A DNA stretch of 64,000 nucleotides from positions 1 to 64,000 of the forward strand of contig JAEOSZ010000024.1 of the NCBI GenBank assembly GCA_016840095.1, in the 5' to 3' direction. Of the stretch, positions 25,705 to 33,897 are shown in pieces (position 1 is the stretch's first letter; the number at the start of each line of letters is the position of its first letter). A program made the position numbers and the translations under genes. The stretch is from Candidatus Heimdallarchaeota archaeon (GTDB taxonomy: Archaea > Asgardarchaeota > Heimdallarchaeia > Heimdallarchaeales > Heimdallarchaeaceae). The notes below the pieces were generated by a model. That model did no database searches and was not told the origin of the DNA. It saw only the letters and a program-made list of their open reading frames with translations.

Positions 25705-27201
25705 TCACCAACCAGTTGCAAATTCAATAACAATACCAAAAAGTACTATGATTGTAATAGCTACAGCTGTAGAGACTATAATAATGGTTTTTTGTAGTAG
25801 GTTAAATTTTCGCCATCTATCGATCAATCTTATTTTTTCTCTTGGAGCTGGGGTTCCACATTTGGGACAAAATTTAATCTCCTGAGCAGTATAATTACAA
25901 TTAGTGCAAGAAACAGTCTTAGGTGCAAGCAATTCTTCTCTTCTTTTTGCGTTTCTAGCTCTTCTTTCCTTCATTCTTGGTATTATTTCAGCTTTAGTAA
26001 AAGGTATAATGTACTTTGGTGTTACAAACGACAAGACAATAACTGAAATACCTATAGGTAATAGAGTAGATAGTAACCTTACAGTTATAGGATTAGAACA
26101 TGAATCAGCACTATTTAGTGGATAGAGATCCTTAGATTTTGCTGGTCCTTCAATCAGATAAGTACATTTATCTCCCAGATCTTCCCAATAGTTCCCACTC
26201 TTTGTTTCTTTATCATACCACTCATTTTTGTTTCCTTCATCATATGCTTGAGAATCAAAACCAATCTTGTTATTGACTAGTATGTTGTGATAAATACGAT
26301 TATTATCTGAAACTGTATTCAATTCTATCCCATATTCATACGTATTAATGATAGAATTATTAACTATCAAACAATCATCTGTATTCCCTAAATTAATTCC
26401 TCGATTTTCATTATCGATGCAAGTATTATTCATAATGTTGCAAGAGGGAGAGCTAGTAAAACTGATTGCTCTACTGTTTGAATTGCATATGTTATCCTTC
26501 ACATGACAAGGATTGGCATTATCTATTTTGATACCTAATAACTCGTTGAAATTGCATGTATTATTTAGGACATTGCAGGTAGACCATGAGTCTACATAAA
26601 TTCCTGCTTCATTATAATTGCAGGTGTTATTAATAATATCAAAAGTTGTGCTTTGTAAAACATAAATACCTTTCCACTGATTAGATATTACATTGTCTTT
26701 TATGATTCCCGTTGATGTGGAACTACTTATGTAAATACCGTAATCACTAGAAACATTGCAAAGATTATTACTAATTTCAAGACAATTATCTGCCGCTTCA
26801 ATTTTTATATGCATGATTAAACCAGTAACAAAATTATTTCGAATAACAAAATAGCTGCTAGTGCCAGAAATATAAATACCATAATCATCTTCCATCACAT
26901 CTGCAACAATATGATAATTTTCAATGATGTACGGATTCACCTCAGTTCCATTACCAGGTAAACTATAGTAACTAAACATACCATCATGAGTAATTGTAAT
27001 TGGATCATGCATCGTTAGATTATCTAGGTTGAAAGATACGTCTGTAGGAGAACTATAAGAAGAACTAAGGTCCTCTAAGTTATAATCACATTCAAACTGA
27101 ACAATATCACAAGAATCTAAGTTACTTCTTGTGGAATGTATTAACCAGAAATTTAAGCAAAATAGAAATATAATCGAAACTAGAAGACATTTTTTTCTCA
27201 T
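25705..27201 (-). CDS. surface parallel beta-helix (NosD-like) protein with cytosolic zinc ribbon
   Basis: A 498-residue membrane protein. The N-terminus (MRKKCLLVSIIFLFCLNFWL) is a signal peptide or anchor. Residues about 100-350 are right-handed beta-helix repeats of about 22 residues, recognisable from recurring NN-C/N-N turns (IINNTCNYNEAGIYVD, VLNNTCNFNELLGI, IMNNTCIDNENRGI). A membrane helix (about 375-401) leads to a basic linker, a zinc ribbon (C432, C435, C445, C448), an IDRW motif and a second membrane helix (471-493). The outer repeat domain probably binds carbohydrate or another surface ligand. The ribbon-IDRW-helix tail is shared with the small genes at 27382-28107. Confidence 0.75.
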   Translation of the reverse strand: MRKKCLLVSIIFLFCLNFWLIHSTRSNLDSCDIVQFECDYNLEDLSSSYSSPTDVSFNLDNLTMHDPITITHDGMFSYYSLPGNGTEVNPYIIENYHIVADVMEDDYGIYISGTSSYFVIRNNFVTGLIMHIKIEAADNCLEISNNLCNVSSDYGIYISSSTSTGIIKDNVISNQWKGIYVLQSTTFDIINNTCNYNEAGIYVDSWSTCNVLNNTCNFNELLGIKIDNANPCHVKDNICNSNSRAISFTSSPSCNIMNNTCIDNENRGINLGNTDDCLIVNNSIINTYEYGIELNTVSDNNRIYHNILVNNKIGFDSQAYDEGNKNEWYDKETKSGNYWEDLGDKCTYLIEGPAKSKDLYPLNSADSCSNPITVRLLSTLLPIGISVIVLSFVTPKYIIPFTKAEIIPRMKERRARNAKRREELLAPKTVSCTNCNYTAQEIKFCPKCGTPAPREKIRLIDRWRKFNLLQKTIIIVSTAVAITIIVLFGIVIEFATGW

Positions 27202-27381
27202 GGACTATCACATTTGTGAAATTATGTACTTATAATTTTCAGCTTATTTAAACATTGAGCAGAAAAAAGAATGTCAGAGCTAATCTAGGAATAAAAAAAG
27301 GTTTCTAATCCCAGTTTCTCACAATTCTCTTCTCCATTAAACTTAGTTGAATCTGGATTTACAACAAGTTTTATTCTAAAT

Positions 27382-27671
27382 TTAAGTTGTTACCCAAATC
27401 GAAATTCCAAGGGATACAATAATCCAGACTATGAAGAATGTTAAAGTTGAAACTGTTATTTTTTGCTTGAGTGTTTTCATACGCCAATTATCAGTAAAAC
27501 TTAATTTCTTTATATTGTTTTAGGAAGAATGTTTCTACAAACTTTACATTTGTTACGATTTCTTAGACCAATTGTACTACTGAGATTGCAAGATGGACAA
27601 ATTACAGTTCTACCCTTAATCAATTCTTCTCTTCTTTTAGCTTTTTCTAGCTTTCTTTCACTCATATCCAT
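27382..27671 (-). pseudogene. frameshifted zinc-ribbon membrane protein
   Basis: A broken copy of the neighbouring gene at 27811-28107. The first frame starts at ATG 27671 (or 27665) and gives 53 residues with a zinc ribbon (CPSC and CKVC) ending at a TAA at 27510-27512 just after NILPKTI. The homologous second half (KKLSFTDNWRMKTLKQKI, then a membrane helix ending IWVTT) continues in another frame down to a TAA at 27382. The total is 290 bases, one short of a multiple of three, as expected from a single-base change. An alternative is that the 53-residue ribbon is still made alone. The sequence before the start matches that before the intact copy. Confidence 0.75.
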
Positions 27672-27720
27672 AACCTCTGAAAATATATAATTAAACTCAA
27701 AAAGATATTAAACTTTTTAG
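27672..27720 (-). promoter_or_regulatory. promoter copy shared with the zinc-ribbon paralogue
   Basis: The stretch from the start of the pseudogene back through a TATA-like element (ATATATAATTAAA on the plus strand, about 27683-27695) and TTAAACTCAAAAAGATATT is nearly the same as the region before the intact paralogue at 28108-28155. The duplication therefore took the promoter with it. The element sits about 23 bases before the inner ATG at 27665, fitting a leaderless archaeal transcript. Confidence 0.5.
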
Positions 27721-27810
27721 TAGAAAGAAAATAATCGATAAATATCTAGTACCTTTTATTGTCTATTTCTTCTACCATAATCAGAAATATGAGAATTTTT
27801 TCATTAAATT

Positions 27811-28107
27811 TTAGCTCGAAAGTTGATTCGCGACCCAAGTAGCAATACCAAAACTCACTATAACCCAAATTACAATTAATACTATAATCACAAAAGATAT
27901 TTTTTGATTTAGTGTCTTTATACGCCATCTATCAATTAGTTCCATCTTTTCTATTGTTGGTTTTGGTAGAATATTTCCACATGTTGGACATATGTCACGC
28001 TTTCTTAAACCTATTCTGTAGTTAACTTCACAAGTTGAGCAAAATACAGTTCTCCCAGCTGTTAAATCTTCCCTTATTTTAATTCTCCTTATCTTTCTGT
28101 CATTCAA
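27811..28107 (-). CDS. small zinc-ribbon protein with one membrane helix
   Basis: A 98-residue protein with a basic N-terminus, a four-cysteine ribbon (CSTC and CPTC), then ELIDRWRIKTLNQK and one C-terminal membrane helix (FVIIVLIVIWVIVSFGIAT). It is the intact sister of the pseudogene next door and of the tail of the beta-helix protein. The start appears to be TTG at 28107. The ATG seven bases upstream, which lines up with the sister's ATG, is out of frame here because of an extra base. A TATA element about 27 bases before the TTG supports leaderless use of it. Function unknown. Confidence 0.65.
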   Translation of the reverse strand: MNDRKIRRIKIREDLTAGRTVFCSTCEVNYRIGLRKRDICPTCGNILPKPTIEKMELIDRWRIKTLNQKISFVIIVLIVIWVIVSFGIATWVANQLSS

Positions 28108-28155
28108 GGTACATAACCTCAGAGAAATTATATAATTAAACTCAAATGGATATTT
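28108..28155 (-). promoter_or_regulatory. promoter of the zinc-ribbon membrane protein
   Basis: A TATA-like ATTATATAATTAAA (plus-strand reading, 28127-28140) lies about 27 bases upstream of the TTG at 28107, placing the transcript start at or next to the start codon. The surrounding sequence (ACATAACCTC before it and CTCAAATGGATATTTAA after it) is shared with the region before the frameshifted paralogue, showing a tandem duplication that included the promoter. Confidence 0.5.
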
Positions 28156-28189
28156 AAGGATTAAGGAGAAAGTGATATGTCAAAAATAT

Positions 28190-29899
28190 TTAAGAGTAGA
28201 GAAAAGTCTCCATAACCAATTTTTCATGAATTTCCTCATACATAGCTATGATTGTTTCTTTTGCCAGTTCCTTTGCAAATTTACGCTTAATTCTATCTTC
28301 CGGTTTTCTCTTTTTCCATAAGTTTGAAACAAGCTGATAAAATAATTTAACAAAATAGTAGAGACTCAATGGTAATGCAAGAATTACTTTGAATAAAAAC
28401 AATAAAGCTTTCCAAAGCATTCCTAAAGATTTCTTAGCTTCTTCTCTAGTTGCTTCATCTAATTCCTCATGAGGTTCATCTGCAAGGAGCATAGAATTCA
28501 AACCCTTTTGGATTTCGATAAATTTTGAACCGAGATAAACTCCAGATCTTTTAGTCCAATCTTTTGAAAACATTATCTTGAATCGACCTCCAATGTGTCG
28601 TCCATAATGATAAAAAATCAGGAAAAATTCTACAAAAGGCATGAAAAAGCCTACAACCATGTTTCTGAGTTTCTTAGCAGTTCGAACAAACCACTTTTCT
28701 TTTGCAAGATGATCTAGAAAATACCTTTGTCCTCCAAGAGCTATTGAAAATGCTAATTGATTATATTCCAAATCGCTAAAGGGAAGGTTAAACTTATTTT
28801 CAACCTTCATTATTCCTTTCAAAGCTCCAGTAAGCATGATTGAGCTGAAAAATTCTTTAGAAACAAATTCTTCATCTAATTTCTTTCTAACAAAATTAAA
28901 AGTTTGCTTAGCTTCTCTGTATTTCATGGAATTTCTTTCAGCAAAACTAGCTAAACCTGGTTCTTTTCTAAATGGAATAACGTATGTTTCTTTTTGCCAG
29001 AGAAGAAGAGAAAAAACTCTGGAAATAGAGTCTTCGATGTTATTCATATCAAGTCTTTCTTCAGTATCTGAGGAGAGAAACTCCTCATAAAGATTCTTTG
29101 TTTTTTCAGGTAAAGAAAACGTAGAAACACTAACTATATTCGTGAATCGTTCACGTAATGTTGTTAAATCACCTACAAGATCAAACTTGAATTCTTCATA
29201 AGTAGAAGCATCTACTGGTGGAGCTTCAAAAAAAGAAAAACTAGCTTTAGAAGCTAAATACGGAAGAGAAAAGAGGTTTTCTAATCTCTGGTAAAATGAT
29301 CCCCAACTATATGCCCCCATCTTGATTAACCTCATACTTGCATTATGGAAAATGGCATAAATTGGACCAAAAATAGTAGCAACAAAAGATAACATTCCCA
29401 TAACGGTAGAACAGATTACACCGATAAGAGTGATAACTATCCAGAGAGCCTTATCACCGAGACTAGTTAACCATTCGCTATTTTTGATTAACTCATCGAT
29501 AAGGGCATCAAAACTGATGGTTTGGCTGCCTATAAGGACAACAGAAGCTGCAATAATAAATACGATAATCAAGAGGTGATCGTAAGTTTCTCCAACACCT
29601 CTTTGAATAGGGTAAGCTTTATTGATTCTATCTTCCTTCATAACAACTTCATCAATCTCTTCTTCAAGCTTAACTAGTTCCATTTTTTCAGGGCTAGAGA
29701 AAAGATTAGAAATATAAAGTAGATACTTTCTCCAAAGATTGAGAATAGGTACTAGTTCACGAAGACCACGAGGGATTAGTAATTCGTAAATGAAAAAGAA
29801 TAATTTAGCAAGAACTACAGCAACATAGAGGATGACTCCAACTATCCAAAGGAAAGGAGTGGCAATTGCAGTAAGAATATTGCTAAGAAATTTTTTCAT
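28190..29899 (-). CDS. large membrane protein of the FF(D/E)APP family, member 1
   Basis: A 569-residue protein starting at ATG 29899 and paralogous to the genes at 44382 and 46559. It has an N-terminal membrane helix pair, the motif IPRGLRELVP (about 43-52), an acidic linker (KLEEEIDEVVMKED), two more membrane helices, then GAYSWGSFYQRLENLFSLPY and SFSFFEAPPV. A soluble helical domain of about 200 residues is followed by another membrane hairpin (VVGFFMPFVEFFLIFYHYG), a final membrane segment and a basic tail ending AMYEEIHEKLVME. No named family was recognised. Motif conservation among three diverged copies shows it is a real, maintained family, likely on the inner face of the membrane. Confidence 0.7.
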   Translation of the reverse strand: MKKFLSNILTAIATPFLWIVGVILYVAVVLAKLFFFIYELLIPRGLRELVPILNLWRKYLLYISNLFSSPEKMELVKLEEEIDEVVMKEDRINKAYPIQRGVGETYDHLLIIVFIIAASVVLIGSQTISFDALIDELIKNSEWLTSLGDKALWIVITLIGVICSTVMGMLSFVATIFGPIYAIFHNASMRLIKMGAYSWGSFYQRLENLFSLPYLASKASFSFFEAPPVDASTYEEFKFDLVGDLTTLRERFTNIVSVSTFSLPEKTKNLYEEFLSSDTEERLDMNNIEDSISRVFSLLLWQKETYVIPFRKEPGLASFAERNSMKYREAKQTFNFVRKKLDEEFVSKEFFSSIMLTGALKGIMKVENKFNLPFSDLEYNQLAFSIALGGQRYFLDHLAKEKWFVRTAKKLRNMVVGFFMPFVEFFLIFYHYGRHIGGRFKIMFSKDWTKRSGVYLGSKFIEIQKGLNSMLLADEPHEELDEATREEAKKSLGMLWKALLFLFKVILALPLSLYYFVKLFYQLVSNLWKKRKPEDRIKRKFAKELAKETIIAMYEEIHEKLVMETFLYS

Positions 29900-29978
29900 G
29901 TACAATACAAATCTACACTACTACGTTTTTAATTTTGTGATAGAAAAAAATCGAGTAAAAAGGAGAGAAAAAAGAAAA

Positions 29979-30986
29979 TTAGTACTTGATTCTAGGATCA
30001 ATAAACACATACGTGACATCCGTCAAAAGCCTTGCAACAAGGAAAAGAAATGGAAAGATCGTATTAGTAGCTAACATCATCGGATAGTCTCTGAAGAGAG
30101 CACCTTCCAGGAAATAAGTACCTAACCCTGGCCAACCAAAAACTGTCTCAATCATCACAGAACCTGATAACAAGCCTGGTAGTGAGTTTCCAACGATGGT
30201 AACGATTGGAAGTAAACCATTTCTGAATGCATGTTTATAAATTACTCCTCTATTCGATACTCCTTTTGCTTTTGCTGTTATCACATAATCTTGTCTTAGT
30301 ATTTCTAGCAGCTGTGACCTGATGAGTCTTGCCATGAATACTAGTCCACCTAGAGTCAACGCTAGTGTTGGTAATATCAGATACTTGTAAAAATTAGGGT
30401 TGAATACTAATGGTTTTATAAACGCATCTTTGTTTGTAACTCCTGTAAAATTAAATAGCTTAAATGACATATACATCAATAGTTTTGCTAGCCAAAACAG
30501 TGGCATTGAATATCCTAGTAGCATTGCAACTGTTAGAGACCTATCCCATATACTATTTCTTCTTGTTGCTGATACTACTCCTATTGCTGTTGATAATAAT
30601 AATGACAATACAAATGAAATTACATTCAAAATTATTGTATACGGTGCATGTTCTGCTATTATCTTAGCTATAGGTATTCCCACTCCTGCTTGAGTGTTAT
30701 ACCATGACCTCCCGAAATCAAACCTAAGTAAATCACTAACATAGTCTATATACCTTTTGAACCAAGGAATTGTGTACATGTCATCATTCATTAGCCCCAT
30801 TTCTATTGCTTCCCGGTTGTATGCATTATTATAGCATACATCGTTATCACAATGTATCAACCCCATTCTAACAATTACTGGATCTCCTGGACTTATGTTA
30901 ATAAGTGTAAAATTCATCAGAGTTATTCCTATCATTACTGGAACGATATATAGTACTCTTCTTATTATGAAACCTTTTAGCGACAA
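29979..30986 (-). CDS. orphan DppB/OppB-type ABC permease
   Basis: A 335-residue binding-protein-dependent transport permease. The start is TTG at 30986, since the next in-frame Met would cut into the first helix. The N-terminus IIRRVLYIVPVMIGITLMNF and ISPGDPV are classic for DppB/OppB, and the EAA loop towards the C-terminus reads AKAKGVSNRGVIYKHAFRNGLLP. The end (ARLLTDVTYVFIDPRIKY) is also typical, so the chain is full length. The usual partners (DppC, two ATPases, binding protein) are absent from both sides. They may lie elsewhere, or this may be a remnant of a larger operon. Confidence 0.85.
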   Translation of the reverse strand: MSLKGFIIRRVLYIVPVMIGITLMNFTLINISPGDPVIVRMGLIHCDNDVCYNNAYNREAIEMGLMNDDMYTIPWFKRYIDYVSDLLRFDFGRSWYNTQAGVGIPIAKIIAEHAPYTIILNVISFVLSLLLSTAIGVVSATRRNSIWDRSLTVAMLLGYSMPLFWLAKLLMYMSFKLFNFTGVTNKDAFIKPLVFNPNFYKYLILPTLALTLGGLVFMARLIRSQLLEILRQDYVITAKAKGVSNRGVIYKHAFRNGLLPIVTIVGNSLPGLLSGSVMIETVFGWPGLGTYFLEGALFRDYPMMLATNTIFPFLFLVARLLTDVTYVFIDPRIKY

Positions 30987-31077
30987 TTTATCACTTCAAC
31001 CCAATATGTTACAGAATTCTCATACATTTAAGTTTCTTTCTATCAAACAAGATGACAGATTATTTTCACATGAAGTC

Positions 31078-31113
31078 TATGAATATATATTCATACCTAA
31101 CAGTTTATATATT
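31078..31113 (+). promoter_or_regulatory. 18-base palindrome and TATA box ahead of the orp-like operon
   Basis: A perfect palindrome TATGAATATATATTCATA lies at 31078-31095, followed by a TATA box (GTTTATATATTC, 31102-31113) about 26 bases before the ATG at 31134, which implies a leaderless mRNA. A palindrome directly upstream of TATA is a usual place for a regulator that controls promoter access; the DUF134 HTH protein encoded by the first gene is the obvious candidate. The palindrome is directly visible, the binding is inferred. Confidence 0.5.
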
Positions 31114-31133
31114 CAATTAGAGATTCTTTTAAC

Positions 31134-31430
31134 ATGGTTCAGAATCGTAAAATAGAGAGACGTTGTATTAGTTATGAAGGCCATGTCTTTAAACCAGTAG
31201 CAATTCCTTTGAAGGATTTAGAGCAAGTCATTTTGACAAAGGAAGAAATTACTGCACTATACTATGCAGATTTTCTTGCTAAGAAACAACAAGATGCAGC
31301 AAAAAAAATGGGTATTTCTCAACCTTCATTCAGTCGAGAGTTGGATTCTGCACACTCTAAAATTGCAGATGCCTTTTTCCGTACTAAATCTATTTTATTC
31401 GAGGAACCTGAATCAACTGAAGATGTCTAA
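31134..31430 (+). CDS. DUF134 helix-turn-helix protein
   Basis: A 98-residue DNA-binding protein of the DUF134 family, which resembles sigma-70 region 4. The family pattern is easy to follow: RRCISYEGHVFKPVAIPLKDLEQV, then LTKEEITALYYADF, then the HTH QQDAAKKMGISQPSFSRELD with the recognition helix at about residues 61-72. DUF134 genes are commonly found beside NifX/ORP-like genes, exactly as here; the next gene begins one base after its stop. It probably regulates this operon, perhaps through the palindrome just upstream. Confidence 0.88.
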   Translation: MVQNRKIERRCISYEGHVFKPVAIPLKDLEQVILTKEEITALYYADFLAKKQQDAAKKMGISQPSFSRELDSAHSKIADAFFRTKSILFEEPESTEDV

Positions 31431-31431
31431 T

Positions 31432-31761
31432 ATGAAAATTTGTATACCAGTATCAGGAATAAACGAAAATCCAACTATGGATAATAGGTTTGGTAGAGCT
31501 AGTTACTTCTGTATTTATGAGACAGAAGATGATTCATCTGTTGTGATTCAAAATCCAGCAGTTGAAGCAAGGGGAGGTGCAGGTCTAAGAGCTGTTGAGT
31601 TCCTTGTAGAAAAACAGATTAAAGCAGTTATTGTTCCCCAATTGGGCCCAAATGCTGATCGAGCTCTTAGAGCAGCACAAATCTTGATTTTTCAAGGGGA
31701 ATCTATTCCTGTGAAAAATTTGATTGTTAAATGGAGAAATGAAGATTTAAGAGAAATTTAG
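31432..31761 (+). CDS. NifX/ORP-like iron-molybdenum-cofactor-binding domain protein 1
   Basis: A 109-residue protein of the dinitrogenase iron-molybdenum cofactor (NifB/NifX/NifY) family. The ATG at 31432 is used; an ATG at 31423 overlaps the DUF134 stop. Typical features are the first strand KICIPVSG, then NPTMDNRFGRASYFCIYE, a Gly-rich turn (EARGGAGLRAVEFL) and PQLGPNADRALRAAQI. In orange protein (ORP) from Desulfovibrio this fold carries a Mo-Cu cluster. With no nitrogenase genes here, an ORP-type role alongside the two MinD-like ATPases is more likely than nitrogen fixation. Confidence 0.85.
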   Translation: MKICIPVSGINENPTMDNRFGRASYFCIYETEDDSSVVIQNPAVEARGGAGLRAVEFLVEKQIKAVIVPQLGPNADRALRAAQILIFQGESIPVKNLIVKWRNEDLREI

Positions 31762-31765
31762 GTGA

Positions 31766-32119
31766 ATGAAAATGAAATACGCAGTACCTTTAGATAATAG
31801 AGATGGGTGGAATTCTGTTGTTGGTCAACATTTTGGCAGAGTTCCCTATTATGCCATTTGGGATGAAACTGATGATGCTCTAGATATCATTGATAATGGG
31901 AGTAATCACAGAGGTGGAGTTGGTATGCCTATGGAATTCCTTGCTAAATATTGTGATGGTGTTATATGTAAAGGAGTAGGAGCCAGAGCAGTTCAGCTTG
32001 GAAACCAACTTGGTTTGAGAGTATACATGGGTGCAGTAGACTCTCTTCAAGAAACTATCAACAGTTACAAAGAAGGCAGATTAGCTTTAGCCACAAAAGA
32101 TGATGGATGCAAACATTAA
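31766..32119 (+). CDS. NifX/ORP-like domain protein 2
   Basis: A 117-residue second member of the NifX/ORP family, four bases after the first. It has KYAVPLDNRDGWNSVVGQHFGRVPYYAIWDE, the Gly-rich HRGGVGMPMEFL, and CDGVICKGVGARAVQLGNQLG, which corresponds to the cluster-binding loop region of the fold. The two copies are quite different from each other, so they probably have separate tasks, such as cluster carrier and acceptor. The His-rich/Cys tail (DDGCKH) could add a metal ligand. Confidence 0.85.
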   Translation: MKMKYAVPLDNRDGWNSVVGQHFGRVPYYAIWDETDDALDIIDNGSNHRGGVGMPMEFLAKYCDGVICKGVGARAVQLGNQLGLRVYMGAVDSLQETINSYKEGRLALATKDDGCKH

Positions 32120-32135
32120 CTGAAGGAAACAGGAA

Positions 32136-32972
32136 ATGGAAATAGCAATAGTTTCTGGAAAAGGAGGTACGGGAAAAACCTCTCTGGCAATTAGTTTAGC
32201 TAGTATACTTGATGATGTTCAGCTTATTGATGCGGATGTTGATGAACCTAATTGTTCACTCTTTCTAGATTTGAAAATGAAACATAAAGCTGATGCTGAA
32301 ATTCTTGTGCCTGAAATCAACTATGATAAATGCACCTTGTGTGGAATCTGTAGCAAAAATTGTGAATATAACGCTTTAATGAAAGTACCTGATCAGATTC
32401 TCCTGTTTGAGAAGATGTGTCACGGATGTGGTTTATGTAGCAAAATCTGTCCTGAAAAGGCAATTCAGGAGATACCTCGAACTATAGGTAAAGTTCTTCA
32501 AGGAGAGAATGAAAGTTTGCTCTTCAACTATGGAGTGATAAATGTAGGAGAGGAATTAAGTACTCCAGTTATAGCTCAATTAAAACAACACATCTCAAAA
32601 ACCAAAGAGATAGTAATTATAGATTCTCCTCCTGGTTCTGCTTGTCCAATGGTAGAAACAGTAGCTGATGTGGACTATGTCATTGTAGTTGCAGAGCCTA
32701 CACCCTTTGGATTATCAGATATGAAGATTGTTGTAAAGACCTTGAATATTCTGAAGAAAAAATTTGGTGTAATTATCAATAAAGATGGAATAGGAGATGA
32801 AGAATTAGAGAATTTCTGTATCAATGAAAAGATTCCTATTCTTCTCAAGATTCCCTTTAGTTTGGAAATAGCTAGGAAATATTCAGAAGGATTACCTTTC
32901 ATCAAAGTACTTCCTCAAATGAAAACAGATCTTGAAACTATGATGATCATAATACAGGAGAAGATCTTATGA
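32136..32972 (+). CDS. MinD/Mrp-type ATPase with 2[4Fe-4S] ferredoxin insert, copy 1
   Basis: A 278-residue P-loop ATPase of the MinD/NBP35 superfamily. The deviant Walker A is GKGGTGKTS (residues 9-17) and the switch region reads LIDADVDEPN. Between about residues 60 and 115 a ferredoxin domain is inserted with two four-cysteine groups (CTLCGICSKNC and CHGCGLCSKIC). Walker B is IVIIDSPPGSACP. Paired proteins of this kind accompany ORP/NifX proteins in anaerobes and are thought to handle metal-sulfur clusters or cell-division positioning. Its end overlaps the next gene by four bases (ATGA). Confidence 0.9.
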   Translation: MEIAIVSGKGGTGKTSLAISLASILDDVQLIDADVDEPNCSLFLDLKMKHKADAEILVPEINYDKCTLCGICSKNCEYNALMKVPDQILLFEKMCHGCGLCSKICPEKAIQEIPRTIGKVLQGENESLLFNYGVINVGEELSTPVIAQLKQHISKTKEIVIIDSPPGSACPMVETVADVDYVIVVAEPTPFGLSDMKIVVKTLNILKKKFGVIINKDGIGDEELENFCINEKIPILLKIPFSLEIARKYSEGLPFIKVLPQMKTDLETMMIIIQEKIL

Positions 32973-33874
32973 GTTATAAGAATATCAAACAGATAACTGT
33001 CATATCTGGAAAAGGAGGAACAGGAAAGAGTTCCATTATTGCAGCTTTAGCAGCTTATCTAAAAAATGAAGCAATTCTTGCTGATGCAGATGTTGATGCA
33101 GCTGATCTCTATCTTATATTTGAACCTGAAGAAAGTGAAGAGTTTGATTTTTATGGATTAAGAAAAGCTGAAGTCAATAAAGAGTTGTGTATAGAGTGTG
33201 GAACATGCAGAGAAAATTGTAGATTCGAAGCTATATCTTCCAAATTAGAAGTCATACCCACAAGATGTGAAGGTTGTGCCACATGCTATCATCTCTGTCC
33301 AACTTCAGCAATAGAAATGTTGGACAATATATCTGGCAAGTATTTTGTATCTGATACTAGAATTGGAAAAATGATCCATGCTAAACTCCATCCAGGAGAA
33401 GAAAGCTCTGGATTGCTAGTTGCACAAGTAAGAAAAACAGCTAAAAAAGCTGCTGAAACTGAAAAAAAGGATTTAGTGCTAATAGATGGTTCTCCAGGAA
33501 TAGGTTGTCCAGTTATTAGTTCTTTGGTTGGAGTCGATATGGCTTTGGTTGTTACTGAACCAACCCTTTCAGGATATCACGATTTGGATAGAGTTTTACA
33601 GTTGTTAGAGCAATTTAAAATACCGGGGTATATTATTGTTAATAGATTTGATATTAACATAGAAATTACTCAAAAAATAGAAAAAGAATTTGCTAAGACT
33701 TTTCCTGTAATCTCAAAGATTCCTTATAATCCGATTTTTGTTCAAGCTATGTTAGAGAAAAAATCAGTTCTAGAAGTTGATCAAGAAGAGACAGAAATAA
33801 TAAATATCAAAGATCAGTTGATAGATATTGGAAATTTCATCATAGAAAAAATGGATTTGGAGAAACAGATATAA
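32969..33874 (+). CDS. MinD/Mrp-type ATPase with 2[4Fe-4S] ferredoxin insert, copy 2
   Basis: A 301-residue partner of the previous gene, overlapping it by four bases. Deviant Walker A is GKGGTGKSS (about 13-21), followed by LADADVDAADL. The ferredoxin insert has CIECGTCRENC and CEGCATCYHLC, each completing a [4Fe-4S] set with the Pro or Phe downstream. Walker B is LVLIDGSPGIGCP. It matches the second of the two ATPases found in Desulfovibrio orp operons. The two copies probably form a heterodimer that couples ATP use to loading or moving a cluster on the NifX/ORP-like proteins encoded upstream. Confidence 0.9.
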   Translation: MSYKNIKQITVISGKGGTGKSSIIAALAAYLKNEAILADADVDAADLYLIFEPEESEEFDFYGLRKAEVNKELCIECGTCRENCRFEAISSKLEVIPTRCEGCATCYHLCPTSAIEMLDNISGKYFVSDTRIGKMIHAKLHPGEESSGLLVAQVRKTAKKAAETEKKDLVLIDGSPGIGCPVISSLVGVDMALVVTEPTLSGYHDLDRVLQLLEQFKIPGYIIVNRFDINIEITQKIEKEFAKTFPVISKIPYNPIFVQAMLEKKSVLEVDQEETEIINIKDQLIDIGNFIIEKMDLEKQI

Positions 33875-33897
33875 AGCTAAGTGATTTGGTACTGATT

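Noticed and set aside
27746-27928. A 60-codon minus-strand frame overlapping the zinc-ribbon gene
   Set aside because: It lies in another frame of the intact zinc-ribbon/one-helix gene, which has clear homology to two neighbours.
31264-31431. A longer N-terminus for the first NifX/ORP-like protein, reading through the DUF134 gene
   Set aside because: The extension is an out-of-frame reading of the conserved DUF134 HTH region; the NifX fold begins at the ATG at 31432.
31432-33874. A nitrogen-fixation cluster
   Set aside because: NifX-like and MinD-like ATPase proteins are present, but no nifHDK, nifB radical-SAM or nifEN genes are in the window; the orp-like reading fits better.
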